Assembly: GCF_007752535.1 (NCBI RefSeq)
Contig: NZ_CP036426.1
Span: 1,488,001-1,552,000, forward strand
Length of the DNA: 64,000 bases
Direction: 5' to 3'
Source of the DNA: Tautonia plasticadhaerens
GTDB taxonomy: Bacteria; Planctomycetota; Planctomycetia; Isosphaerales; Isosphaeraceae
Shown: piece after piece, positions 23,879 through 32,591 of the stretch
How positions within the stretch are numbered: position 1 is the first letter of the stretch
How the letters are laid out: every line of letters begins with the position of its first letter
Translations under genes and position numbers: made by a program
The notes under the pieces: generated by a model
What the model was told of the DNA's origin: nothing
Databases searched by the model: none
What the model saw: only the letters and a program-made list of their open reading frames with translations

Positions 23879-24304
23879 ATGAGACGAATTCGAGCCTGCG
23901 GCGTCCTCCTGATGACCCGCTCCGAGCGCCGGTCCTTCCTCCTGATGCGGCACGCTGACCGCTGGGACCTGCCCAAGGGCCGGGTCGACCCCGGCGAGTC
24001 CGACCTGGAGTGCGCCCTCCGCGAGTTGGAGGAGGAGACGGGGATCGGCCGTGACTCCATCGACCTCGACACCTCGTTCCGGTTCGAGCAGGTCTACTAC
24101 CCGATCCGCAAGAAGACCGGCGAGCGCGACCACAAGACCCTGGTGATCTACCTCGCCACCGTCCCCGACCGCGTGGCGATCGAGGTCACCGAGCACCTCG
24201 GCCACGAATGGATCGAGTGGCGACCGCCCCACGACATCCAGCCGAACACGATCAACCCGCTGCTGGCCGCCGTCGCCGATCACCTCGGCCGCCCCGACGC
24301 CTGA
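23879..24304 (+). CDS. Nudix hydrolase (Ap4A-hydrolase-like)
   Basis: 141 residues with a complete Nudix box from about residue 33, running GRVDPGESDLECALRELEEE then TGI. The N-terminus RRIRACGVLLM and the RHADRWDLPKG strand resemble bis(5'-nucleosyl)-tetraphosphatases. It hydrolyses nucleoside-diphosphate-linked compounds in the cytosol; exact substrate uncertain. It follows the previous gene by 24 bp. Confidence 0.9.
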   Translation: MRRIRACGVLLMTRSERRSFLLMRHADRWDLPKGRVDPGESDLECALRELEEETGIGRDSIDLDTSFRFEQVYYPIRKKTGERDHKTLVIYLATVPDRVAIEVTEHLGHEWIEWRPPHDIQPNTINPLLAAVADHLGRPDA

Positions 24305-24805
24305 GACGGCCCGTCCCCCTCGCCCGAAACCTCGGCTTCGGTGATTGCCGGGCCGCGTCCTGATGTCTCGGCAACGTTGCACGGTGTCGGCCCGATCATG
24401 CATCCCTCGGGCGAGACGCATTCCCACGTCCGCCACGAGGATTACCCCGTCGGGCCGGCACCGATCACCACATGGGGAGGTTCGGGGGCCAGCCGGTCGA
24501 TCAAAACGCGGCCCTCGTGCGGCGGCAGGACGGGGCGGATCGCCGCCGCGACGCACGGAAGGCCCGCGAGACGTACCGGTTCAGCGAGGACTGGCGGGAT
24601 CACGAGGCGGTGATCTATTTGAGCTTGTACCGCGACGACTGCTGCCGGCCGGTACGGACGCTGGCCCCGAGGGATGGTCGGGGCCGCCGGGTCGAACGGA
24701 ACCCGGCGAGGGCGGCGGACTTGACGGATCTTGCCGGGCCCAGACCCTTAGGACTGGCACGCCCAAAAGTGCGAGGCTGCTGAGCCACCAAGGAACGAGA
24801 CGCCC
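24305..24805. other. intergenic stretch, no confident gene
   Basis: About 500 bp with several overlapping short frames. A plus-strand frame at 24472-24783 contains ETYRFSEDWRDHEAVIYLSLYRDD, which looks locally protein-like, but no family and no good start are visible. It may be gene debris. Confidence 0.4.
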
Positions 24806-25777
24806 CTACCGAAACGCTCGCCTGAACGCCGTCTGAAGGGTCGGGCTCTCCCGCTCCGCGACAATCCCCGCGATCCGATCGCGCAGGCGGGGGTCGTCCT
24901 TGTAGATGCCCAGCGCCGACAGGGCGGCGGCAGAGTCCGGTTCCTCCGCGGTCGCGACGATCTCCGCCAGGAGATCGAGCGCGGCGGGGCGACGGAGGAT
25001 CGCGAGCGCCAGGAGGAGATGCCGTTTCAGTTCGAACGAGTGGGCCCGACGCCAGCAATCCGCCAGCGGCTCGAACGCCTCCGGCAGTCGGGACTTGCCC
25101 AGCGCCATGGCCGCAGCCTCGCAGGCGAAGGGATTGGCCGGATCGAGGTAATCGGCCACCAACGGCAGGTTCTCCCCGGCTTCCACCGCCAGCAGGCCGC
25201 CGAGGCATTCGGATAAGACGTCGGGGTCGCGGTCGCCGAGGCGGGCCTTCAGCCGCAGCACCAGGCCGGCGGCCTCGCTCCCGACGGCCCCGAGCGCCAC
25301 GGCCGCCGCGATCCGCGCGTCCCTGTCGGGATCGGCCATGGCATCGACCAGCATCGGCAGGGATCGAACGCCCTCGGCCCGCGCCAGTGCCACGAGGGCC
25401 GCCGCCCGCAACGGCGGCGCGGAGTCCTCCGTCCCTCCCCAGACGGGCTCGAGCTGGACGTGCGTCGCCGCCTTCCGGTACACGCCGGTCTCCTGGTGCT
25501 CCAACCGGTCCAGCGCCTCGACGATGGCGATCTTCGCCCGGCAGAGCGTGTCGACCTTGAGCGGATTGACCATGAAGCGGTCGAACGCCGCCTCCAGCTC
25601 CCCGGCCAGGTCGTGGAGCGCGTTCTCGGCGACAAGGGTCGCCGCAGCGGCGACGACGAGGTTCGACCGGTCGCCGATCCGCTTCCGCAGCTCGGCCACC
25701 TGCGCGGCGGTGAGCTCCTGCCCCCGGAGGGCGCGGAGCGCGGCCAGCGTGTCGTCGAGCGATCGGCGGGCTGCCAT
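24806..25777 (-). CDS. HEAT-repeat protein
   Basis: 323 residues of Ala/Leu-rich helical repeats such as ARIAAAVALGAVGSEAAGLVL and ACEAAAMALGKSRLPEAF, typical of HEAT/PBS-lyase-like scaffolds. There is no signal peptide and no catalytic motif, so a protein-binding role is inferred. ATG 25777 is chosen because the repeats start soon after it. Confidence 0.8.
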   Translation of the reverse strand: MAARRSLDDTLAALRALRGQELTAAQVAELRKRIGDRSNLVVAAAATLVAENALHDLAGELEAAFDRFMVNPLKVDTLCRAKIAIVEALDRLEHQETGVYRKAATHVQLEPVWGGTEDSAPPLRAAALVALARAEGVRSLPMLVDAMADPDRDARIAAAVALGAVGSEAAGLVLRLKARLGDRDPDVLSECLGGLLAVEAGENLPLVADYLDPANPFACEAAAMALGKSRLPEAFEPLADCWRRAHSFELKRHLLLALAILRRPAALDLLAEIVATAEEPDSAAALSALGIYKDDPRLRDRIAGIVAERESPTLQTAFRRAFR

Positions 25778-26459
25778 GGACGGCTCCGGGGCCGGGTGAG
25801 ACGGCGGTCGTCGGGCCAGCATCATACCGGAGCCGGGCCCGTTCGGCCGCAAGCCGACAGCTCGCCCGGCGGGCGAGGGATCACGTCCGAGCATCTCGCC
25901 CCCGCTTCCCGCCGGCGGCAGACCGAGGACCGCGAATCGCCGAAACGTCCCTCACGGCCACCCGGGATGGCGCCCTGGACGGGCTTCGTTCGCTGCTGGT
26001 CGACGACGTGGCTCCACTCCGGCGGGGGCGGGAGGGTGTCCGCGGCGAGGCGACCGATGCTCGGCGTCGGGAAGATCCTACGACTGCACGCGGGCCTTGC
26101 ATGCATCCTCGCGACGAATCCGTGCCGCCTCGTCCGCCATGGATGGATCAACGGCCTTCTCCGTTTCGTTGCGGTCGACGCCGGCGGATCGAACGAGACG
26201 ACTCTCCAGGAGATCGAGGGTGGCAAGATCGTCGGCATCGACATCAGGCGGAACCCGGACGAGGTGCGTCATCTCGCCGTCGAGTGGTCCGGGCCCCGGC
26301 GCGCCCGCTCGGGAATGGGGCCGCGAGTCGCCGGTGCCGCCGGGCTTGCCGGCCCTGCTGCACCCGGTGGACGTATGGACCGCCGAGCCCATCGCATCGC
26401 GGCGAGCCGGGTGGCCGGTGTTATTGACAGGCTCCTGCGAATTCGTCAGAATCCTGTCA
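25778..26459. other. intergenic stretch with sigma-factor remnant
   Basis: About 680 bp. The part near 26125-26290 holds an ECF41 sigma-factor C-terminal remnant (separate entry). The right end holds the marR promoter and operator. The remainder shows no supported gene. Confidence 0.5.
26125..26290 (+). pseudogene. remnant of ECF41-type sigma factor C-terminal domain
   Basis: One plus frame reads RHGWINGLLRFVAVDAGG then GGKIVGIDIRRNPDEVRHL. This matches the end of SnoaL-like C-terminal domains of ECF41 (SigJ-type) sigma factors, which close with a GRI-x-x-I-x-x-VRNPDKL-RHL motif. No sigma-2 or sigma-4 region precedes it and there is no start, so it is a decayed gene end. Confidence 0.5.
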
Positions 26460-26461
26460 AT
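26423..26461 (+). promoter_or_regulatory. marR promoter with overlapping 9-bp inverted repeat
   Basis: ATTGACAGG (26423-26431) and CCTGTCAAT (26453-26461) form a perfect dyad with a 21-bp spacer. TTGACA at 26425-26430 is a consensus -35, and CAGAAT at 26448-26453 is a fair -10 at 17-bp spacing. The right arm runs into the ATG at 26460, so a repressor bound here would cover both promoter and translation start. Confidence 0.6.
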
Positions 26462-26939
26462 GCCGAAGAAGTCCGCCGAGGGCGACGCGTTCACCGAGTT
26501 GGTGCTCGAGGTCTTCCGCCTCAACGGCCTCCTGCTCGCCGCCGGAGACCGGATGGCAGGACCGTCGGGGCTCACTTCCGCCCGATGGCAGGTGCTCGGC
26601 GTCGTCGACCACGCCCCGGTGTCGGTTGCCCATGTTTCCCGGATCATGGGCTTGACCCGCCAGAGCGTGCAGACGACGGCCGACGCCCTGGAGCGGGACG
26701 GCTTCGTCGAGTATCGGGACAATCCGCACCACCGCCGCGCCAAGCTGATCGCGCTGACCGAAAAGGGCCGGATTGCGTTGCGGCAGGTCGAGGCCCGGCA
26801 AGCGATCTGGGCGGACAGGACCGGGAAGGCGGTCGGCGAAGAGGCCCTTCGTACGGCGGTGGAGGGGCTCAGGCGGGCACGGCAGCGGCTCGAGGAGGGC
26901 TCGGCCGGATCGACTCGCATGCCCGGGAGGGAACCATGA
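26460..26939 (+). CDS. MarR-family transcriptional regulator
   Basis: 159 residues. A winged helix is centred on SVAHVSRIMGLTRQSVQTTADALERDGFVEY with the wing NPHHRRAKLIALTEKG. Family members are small-molecule-released repressors. The start at ATG 26460 is supported by promoter position; there is little room for a Shine-Dalgarno sequence, so the message may be leaderless or nearly so. Its stop overlaps the next start (ATGA), indicating coupling to the VOC gene. Confidence 0.9.
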   Translation: MPKKSAEGDAFTELVLEVFRLNGLLLAAGDRMAGPSGLTSARWQVLGVVDHAPVSVAHVSRIMGLTRQSVQTTADALERDGFVEYRDNPHHRRAKLIALTEKGRIALRQVEARQAIWADRTGKAVGEEALRTAVEGLRRARQRLEEGSAGSTRMPGREP

Positions 26940-27649
26940 GCGCAGAGCATGCGATCCCCGTGTTCGCGTGCGCCTCGCCCGACGAGACGCCGACGTTCTA
27001 CCAGGCGATCGGCTTCGAAATGACCCACCGGCAGCTCAAGCCCTATGTCTATCTCGCGGTGAAGCGGGGCGGCTTCGAGCTGCACTTCGTGGGCGGCGGC
27101 AAACCCAACCCGAGGGGCGAGTCGGCCACCTGCCTGGTCATGGTCGATGCCGTCGAGCCTCATCACCGGGCCATCGCCGATGCCCTGAAGGCCTCGCTCG
27201 GCCGGGTCCCGACCGCAGGGCTGCCCCGCATCTCTCGGCTGAGGAAAGGCCAGAGCCGGTTCACGCTGGTCGATCCGACCGGCAACTCGATCCTCTTCAT
27301 CGCCCGCGACGAGCCGGAGTACGAGTACCCCGACGCGGAGGCCTGGTCGAAGCTCTCGCCCATGGAGCGGGCGTTGGAGACGGCGGCCAACTTCCGCGAC
27401 GTGCGGGGGATGGATGCGGCGGCGGCCAAGGTCCTCGACCTGGCCCTGACGCGGGATGCGGGCGCGCCGCCGGAGGAGCGTGCCCGCGTCCTGAACACTC
27501 GCGTCGAACTGGCCCTGGCGATGAACGACGAGGGGCGTGCCCGGTCGGCACGCGAGGAACTGGCTTCGATCGACCTTACAGACGAGGAGCGAGGGCAGCT
27601 CAGGGTCGAAGTCCGGGCGGTCGAGGAGATCGAGCGGATGCGGAGTTGA
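26936..27649 (+). CDS. VOC/bleomycin-resistance-like protein with helical C-terminal extension
   Basis: 237 residues. The first ~125 form a glyoxalase/bleomycin-resistance fold (IPVFACASPDETPTFYQAIGF, ending SRFTLVDPTGNSILFI). The remaining ~110 residues are helical, with YPDAEAWSKLSPMERALETAANF, and look like a TPR-type extension. Bleomycin-binding or glyoxalase function is possible. Translational coupling to marR suggests it is the regulator's target. Confidence 0.85.
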   Translation: MSAEHAIPVFACASPDETPTFYQAIGFEMTHRQLKPYVYLAVKRGGFELHFVGGGKPNPRGESATCLVMVDAVEPHHRAIADALKASLGRVPTAGLPRISRLRKGQSRFTLVDPTGNSILFIARDEPEYEYPDAEAWSKLSPMERALETAANFRDVRGMDAAAAKVLDLALTRDAGAPPEERARVLNTRVELALAMNDEGRARSAREELASIDLTDEERGQLRVEVRAVEEIERMRS

Positions 27650-27673
27650 ACGCGAGAACAAGGGGCGCCGACG

Positions 27674-28027
27674 ATGGTCCTGAATCACATCAACCTCGCC
27701 GTCACGGACGTCCGGGCGGCACGCGGCTTCCTCATGGCGTATTTCAAGCTCGACCCCCAGGGCTTGCCGGGCAACGACCGGATTGCCTTCCTGCGCGACG
27801 AGCAGGGCATGATCCTGACCCTGACCAACATCGACGGGGCCGCCGAGGTCAGGTATCCCGGGGCGTTCCACATCGGCTTCGGGCAGGAGAGCCCGGCGAA
27901 GGTGGACGAGATCAACCGCCGACTGAAGGCCGACGGGTATGACGTGCCCGAGCCGTCAAAGCAGCACGGTTCCTGGACATTCTACTTCGAGGCTCCGGGC
28001 GGGATCGTGATCGAAGTGTTGAGCTGA
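27674..28027 (+). CDS. VOC-family protein (glyoxalase fold)
   Basis: A 117-residue single VOC domain. HINLAVTDV supplies the first metal-ligand His, HIGF the second and YFEAPGGIVIEVLS the terminal Glu. This is the typical arrangement of small glyoxalase I/dioxygenase-fold enzymes. It lies 24 bp after the preceding VOC gene and probably belongs to the marR operon. Confidence 0.88.
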   Translation: MVLNHINLAVTDVRAARGFLMAYFKLDPQGLPGNDRIAFLRDEQGMILTLTNIDGAAEVRYPGAFHIGFGQESPAKVDEINRRLKADGYDVPEPSKQHGSWTFYFEAPGGIVIEVLS

Positions 28028-28747
28028 CCCGCGATCATCGTCGTCGTGGACCTGCAGTCGTGCCTGGCCGCCTTCGAGGAATCGGCCGCGGGTCGCCACG
28101 AAGCGCGTCGAGGTGAGCTTCGGGCCGTTGAGCCGGGAGAGCCGCCATCTCTCAACCCCATCCTGGTCCTCGGCCTCCACCTTCCCGAAGGTTCTCTCGC
28201 AGTCCAGCGCGACCGGCCGCAGAGGCACGCCCTTCCGCTACACAAGGGCGTGTCGAGCCCGCCGGTGTGCTTCCCGCACGCGTCGAACCCGGGGCGAAAC
28301 GGGTCGAGGATCAGCCCCCGCAGCCGGGTCACGCCCGTCCATCTCGTCGAGGGGCCAGGGGTTCAGGATCCGTACTTCTGTATGAGCCCCCAACGGCGGA
28401 CGTGCCCTGTTGGGATCCGCGAGCGGATGACGCAGGGTCGGCAACTCGGAGGGCCGTTTACGGCCCGAGGGGTGAATCCCCTTTCGGAACGCCTCGGGGA
28501 TCGGCTGGGGCCGAAGGCGTCGCGTGGGCGATGGGAGCGAGTCGCACCTCGAACGAGCCCGGCGCGGGGGAGACGCCCACCCACCCCGTCCCGCGGGCCC
28601 TCATGCGCGAACTCCTTGCATTTCTCCAGGATGACTGTACAAACGTCGGCAAGCCGCCGATATCTGGTTCCAATCCTCGTGCCCGTCGTGGAACGTGGCC
28701 ATGTGGCCAGGTTCTGAGCCGGGCGCACGTCTCGACGGGAGGAAACC
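28028..28747. other. 720-bp gap without a supported gene
   Basis: Both strands show open frames of 60-220 codons, but none has family resemblance or good codon structure. A minus frame near 27990-28228 (LDCERTFGKVEAEDQDGV...) looks locally protein-like. GGAGGAAACC at 28738-28747 is the ribosome site of the next VOC gene. Probable decayed DNA. Confidence 0.4.
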
Positions 28748-29176
28748 ATGGGTCATCCGATCCCGGCCGGCTACCACGCGATCACCCCGCACCTGGTCAT
28801 CAAGGGCGCCGCCGAGGCCATCGAGTTCTACAAGCGGGCCTTCGGGGCCGAGGAGGTCTGCCGCATGCCCTTCCCGGCCGAGGACGGTGGGGTCAAGATC
28901 GGGCACGCCGAGCTGCAAATCGGCGACTCCCGGCTCTTCCTCGCCGACGAGTTCCCCAGCTACGGGTCGGTCGGCCCCGAGGGCAGCTCACCGGTGACGA
29001 TCCACCTCTACGTCACCGACGCCGACGCAACGTTCGACCGGGCCGTCGAGGCGGGCGCGACGGTGAAGATGCCGCTGGAGGACGCTTTCTGGGGCGACCG
29101 CTACGGCAAATTGGTCGACCCCTTCGGCCACCACTGGTCGATCGCCGAGCACCTCGAAGACCTGACGCCCGAGTAG
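28748..29176 (+). CDS. VOC-family protein (PhnB/YdcJ-like glyoxalase)
   Basis: 142 residues. PHLVIKGAAEAIEFYKRAFGAEE and the ending WGDRYGKLVDPFGHHWSIAEH are hallmarks of PhnB-like glyoxalase-fold proteins. GGAGGAAACC before ATG 28748 is the strongest ribosome site in the cluster. Function unknown beyond fold. Confidence 0.9.
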   Translation: MGHPIPAGYHAITPHLVIKGAAEAIEFYKRAFGAEEVCRMPFPAEDGGVKIGHAELQIGDSRLFLADEFPSYGSVGPEGSSPVTIHLYVTDADATFDRAVEAGATVKMPLEDAFWGDRYGKLVDPFGHHWSIAEHLEDLTPE

Positions 29177-29296
29177 ATGCAGGAGCGGATGGCCGCCGCC
29201 CTGGCCGGGGCCCCGTGCGAGTGAGGCGACCGGTCCGACGAGCCGGGGAGGCGGACGGATCGCCCCGGCTCAACACCTTAACGGAGGGCAATCCGG

Positions 29297-29692
29297 ATGG
29301 CACGCGAGGTCTTGACGCACCTCATGTTCGAGGGGGTCGCCGAGGAGGCGATGACGTTCTACACGTCGCTCTTCGGCGATTCGGGGATCACCCATGTCGA
29401 GCGATATGGGACGGGTGAGCAGGGCAAGGAGGGCACCGTCAAGCTGGCGACCTTCTCCCTTGCAGGCCGCGCCTTCCTTTGCATCGACAGCCCGGTCAAG
29501 CATGGGTTCGGGTTCACACCGGCGATGTCCCTGTTCGTCGAATGCGAGAGCGAGGCCGAGCTGGATTCCGCCTTCGGCCGGTTGGTGGAGGGTGGGAGCG
29601 TCCTGATGCCGGTCGGCAACTACGGCTTCAGCGCGCGGTTCGGCTGGCTCACCGACCGCTTCGGCGTCTCCTGGCAATTGAATTTCGCGTGA
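29297..29692 (+). CDS. VOC-family protein (PhnB-like, 3-demethylubiquinone methyltransferase-type fold)
   Basis: 131 residues. LTHLMFEGVAEEAMTFYTSLF at the start and FGWLTDRFGVSWQL at the end match the PhnB-like family. GGAGGGCAATCCGG precedes ATG 29297. It is the fourth VOC protein in 2.8 kb, each with different sequence, so this is a family cluster rather than a recent tandem copy. Confidence 0.9.
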   Translation: MAREVLTHLMFEGVAEEAMTFYTSLFGDSGITHVERYGTGEQGKEGTVKLATFSLAGRAFLCIDSPVKHGFGFTPAMSLFVECESEAELDSAFGRLVEGGSVLMPVGNYGFSARFGWLTDRFGVSWQLNFA

Positions 29693-30263
29693 AGCCTGGG
29701 GCCGGGGGCGAATCGGCTTCGGTCGCCCGGTCGGGGTCTCGTAGAGACGCCTCGATCGTGCGGATGAACCGCTCGGCGATGCCGTCGCCTTCCGGTTCCC
29801 GTACGGAACTCGGCGAGCAGACCCTCCCCGGGAAACCCGGCTCCCGCCGGAAGCCGTCGCTCAGCGAGGCGCCGCCATGATCGAGGAGCCCGGCGATGCT
29901 CGCCCCCGCCTTCGCACCGGCGTTTGGCTGGAGAGGGGGAATGATCCGGCGGACGGCATTTACGTCTCGATCCGCGTCGCCGATGAATCCTTGCGGTCAT
30001 CCCGACCGATCCCCAGGGACCGGCGACGGGATCGGCATTTCGATCGGGATCCGTCGCGGCGGCGGGATGGGCTGGAGCGGCGCGTCGTCAGACTGAGGGA
30101 TGCCGTCGGCGGCTCACCCGATCCGAGGGGCTGGAGTTGTCCACCTCGGCGGTGGTCGAGGTGGCCATGAATCGTCGCTGCTTCAAGGTTTACGATCCAC
30201 CGGACAGGACCTAGAATGCCGCCGGACGCCCCGGCGAAGCGGGCGGGAGCGCGGAGGATCGGG
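29693..30263. other. intergenic stretch with transposase remnant
   Basis: 570 bp, no intact gene. It contains an integrase-core fragment near 29735-29830 (separate entry). GCGGAGGATC at 30251-30260 is the ribosome site for the next gene. Confidence 0.45.
29735..29830 (-). pseudogene. remnant of a DDE/rve transposase C-terminus
   Basis: One minus frame reads VREPEGDGIAERFIRTIEASLRD, matching the YSPxGNGxAERFIRTLKxxL motif around the catalytic Glu of IS3/IS481-type transposases. No other transposase domain and no terminal repeats were found, so the element is badly decayed. Confidence 0.5.
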
Positions 30264-31421
30264 ATGCGGATCGCCATCGTCGGCTGCGGCTACGTGGCCG
30301 ACTACTACGTCACCACGCTGACCAACCACCCCGAGCTGGAGCTGGTCGGCGTCTCCGACCAGGACGAGGGACGCGCCGACCGCTTCGCGAAGCACCACGG
30401 CCTGCACCGCTATCGGGACTACGCCGAGCTGCTGGCCGATGATCGCGTGGGGCTGGTCGTCAACCTGACGAACCCCCGGGCCCACTTCGACGTGTCGACC
30501 GCCGCGCTCGACGCCGGCAAGCACGTCTACACCGAGAAACCGCTGGCGACCGAATGGCCCCGGGCCGTCGCCCTCGTGGGGCAGGCCGAAGCCGCCGGCC
30601 TGGTAATCGCCTCGGCCCCGAGCACGATGCTGGGGGAGGCGGCGCAGACCCTCTGGAAGCTCGTCCGGGAGGGGGCCGTCGGCAAGGTCTGCCTTGCCTA
30701 CGCCGAGCTGGACGAGGGGTTGCTGCACCGGGAGAACTATCGGGGCTGGCTCAGCGCCTCGGGCAACGCCTGGCCGTTCCGGGACGAGTTCGAGGTCGGC
30801 TGCACCCTGGAGCACGCCGGGTATTACCTCACCTGGCTCGCCGCCATGTTCGGGCCGGCCGAGTCGGTCACCTCCTTTGCCTCCTGCCAGATCCCGGACA
30901 AGAGCCCCGTCCCGCTTGACCCCCCGGACACCCCGGACTTCACCTCCGGCTGCATCCGGTTTGCCTCCGGGATGGTGGTCCGCCTGACGAACAGCATCGT
31001 GGCCTCGCACGACCACTCCATGCGGATCTTCGGCGACGAGGGGGTGCTCCGGGTCGCCAACTGCTGGGACATGGCCTCCCCGGTCTACCTGAGCCGGTGG
31101 TCGAAATATTCATTCCGGGCCCAACGCTATCCGACCCTGGCCCGGCTCGTCGGCCTCGGCGAGCGTCGCCAGCCGCTCGTCCGCAAGGCCGACTTCCACT
31201 ACAAGACCGTCGGCTCCAACCGCTGCGACTACGCCCGGGGGGTGGCCGAGCTGGCCGCATCGATCCGGGAGGGCCGCCCCTGCCGCCTCTCCCCCCGATT
31301 CTCCCTGCACGTGAACGAGATCACGTTGACCCTGCAGGATCCCGAGGGGATGGGTTCCCCTCGAAGACTGACCACCACCTTCGATCCCGTCTCCCCGATG
31401 CCCTGGGCCGTGGGGGCCTGA
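30264..31421 (+). CDS. Gfo/Idh/MocA-family oxidoreductase
   Basis: 385 residues. The N-terminal Rossmann motif is AIVGCGYVADYY, and TEKPLATEW is the EKP signature. The C-terminal alpha/beta domain (about 130-340) binds substrate, with the region around LEHAGYYLTWLAAMFGP carrying a likely catalytic His. Family members oxidise or reduce sugars and cyclitols. GCGGAGGATC precedes ATG 30264. It forms a three-gene run with the next oxidoreductase and a glycosyltransferase, pointing to surface-glycan sugar synthesis. Confidence 0.88.
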   Translation: MRIAIVGCGYVADYYVTTLTNHPELELVGVSDQDEGRADRFAKHHGLHRYRDYAELLADDRVGLVVNLTNPRAHFDVSTAALDAGKHVYTEKPLATEWPRAVALVGQAEAAGLVIASAPSTMLGEAAQTLWKLVREGAVGKVCLAYAELDEGLLHRENYRGWLSASGNAWPFRDEFEVGCTLEHAGYYLTWLAAMFGPAESVTSFASCQIPDKSPVPLDPPDTPDFTSGCIRFASGMVVRLTNSIVASHDHSMRIFGDEGVLRVANCWDMASPVYLSRWSKYSFRAQRYPTLARLVGLGERRQPLVRKADFHYKTVGSNRCDYARGVAELAASIREGRPCRLSPRFSLHVNEITLTLQDPEGMGSPRRLTTTFDPVSPMPWAVGA

Positions 31422-31462
31422 GCGGGGACGCGACGACGGGGCGGACGAAGAGGCAACCGACG

Positions 31463-32560
31463 ATGGCCGACACCGTCCGATGGGGCATCCTGGGCGCCGG
31501 ATCGATGGCCGAGGCCTTCGCCCGGGGCCTGGCCGAGCTGCCCGACGCCGTCGTCTCCGCCGTCGGATCCCGGTCCCTTGACCGGGCGAAGGGCCTCGCC
31601 GAGCGGCTCCGGATCCCGAAGGCGGTGGGCAGCGTCGAGGAGCTGGTCGCCTCTCCCGAGGTCGACCTCGTCTACGTCTCCACCCCGAATCACGTGCACC
31701 GCGAACACATGGTGCTCGCCCTCGGTTCGGGCAAGCCGGTCCTCTGCGAGAAGCCATTCGCCTTGAATGCGGGCGAGGCGAGGGAGGTCGCCGAGCTGGC
31801 CCGATCGGCGGGCCTCTTCTGCATGGAGGCCATGTGGAGCCGGTTCATCCCCTGCATGGCCCGGCTCCGGGAGCTGGTCCGGGGGGGGACGATCGGCGAG
31901 GTCCAGATGCTCTCGGCCCAGATGGGCTACCCGTTCGAGTACCGGCCGGGGGGGCGGCTCTGGGATCCGGGGCAGGGGGGGGGCGTCTTGCTCGACCTCG
32001 GGGTCTACCTCGTCTCGATGGCCCTCGACCTGCTCGGCCCGGTCGAGGGGGTGGTCGGGTTCGCTTCGATGGCCGAATCTGGGGTCGATGACCGGGTCGG
32101 CCTGGTCCTTCGGCACTCCGGCGGTCGACTCTCGAACCTCTCGGCCAGCCTCACCGGGGCGACCGGCAACGACGCCGTGCTCTCCGGCTCCGGCGGCCTG
32201 ATCCGGGTGGCCGAGCCGTTCTACCGCCCCGAGCGGCTGACCGTCCGATCCGTTTCCCCGATCTCGCCGGGTGCCGATGGAAGCGGCGGCGGCCGGCTGG
32301 CCTTGCTCAAGGGGATGCCCGTGGTCAGGTCGGTCGCCCGACGGATCGACCCGCTGATCGACCTCGCCCGGGGAGGCCGACGCGACCTGGTCGTGCCCCT
32401 CTCCGGCAACGGCTACCAGTACCAGGCGGCCGAGGCGATGCGATGCCTCCGGGCCGGGGAGACCGAGAGCCCGGTCATGCCGCTGGACGAGTCGATCGCC
32501 ATCCTCGACGTGCTGGACGAGGTCCGCAGGCGCTGGGGAGACCTCGGGTCGAATCCCTGA
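31463..32560 (+). CDS. Gfo/Idh/MocA-family oxidoreductase
   Basis: 365 residues with GILGAGSMAEAFARGL as the dinucleotide motif, CEKPFALNA as the EKP signature and GGVLLDLGVYLVSMALDL in the catalytic-domain position. It is only distantly similar to the preceding paralogue. It resembles the dimeric dihydrodiol / glucose-fructose oxidoreductase subfamily. It starts 41 bp after the upstream gene and ends 31 bp before the glycosyltransferase. Confidence 0.9.
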   Translation: MADTVRWGILGAGSMAEAFARGLAELPDAVVSAVGSRSLDRAKGLAERLRIPKAVGSVEELVASPEVDLVYVSTPNHVHREHMVLALGSGKPVLCEKPFALNAGEAREVAELARSAGLFCMEAMWSRFIPCMARLRELVRGGTIGEVQMLSAQMGYPFEYRPGGRLWDPGQGGGVLLDLGVYLVSMALDLLGPVEGVVGFASMAESGVDDRVGLVLRHSGGRLSNLSASLTGATGNDAVLSGSGGLIRVAEPFYRPERLTVRSVSPISPGADGSGGGRLALLKGMPVVRSVARRIDPLIDLARGGRRDLVVPLSGNGYQYQAAEAMRCLRAGETESPVMPLDESIAILDVLDEVRRRWGDLGSNP

Positions 32561-32591
32561 CTCCACCGCGTGCCCGCAACGGGAGCCTTCC

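Noticed and set aside
24472-24783. 103-codon plus-strand frame as a gene.
   Set aside because: No family resemblance, poor start and atypical composition; kept only as possible debris.
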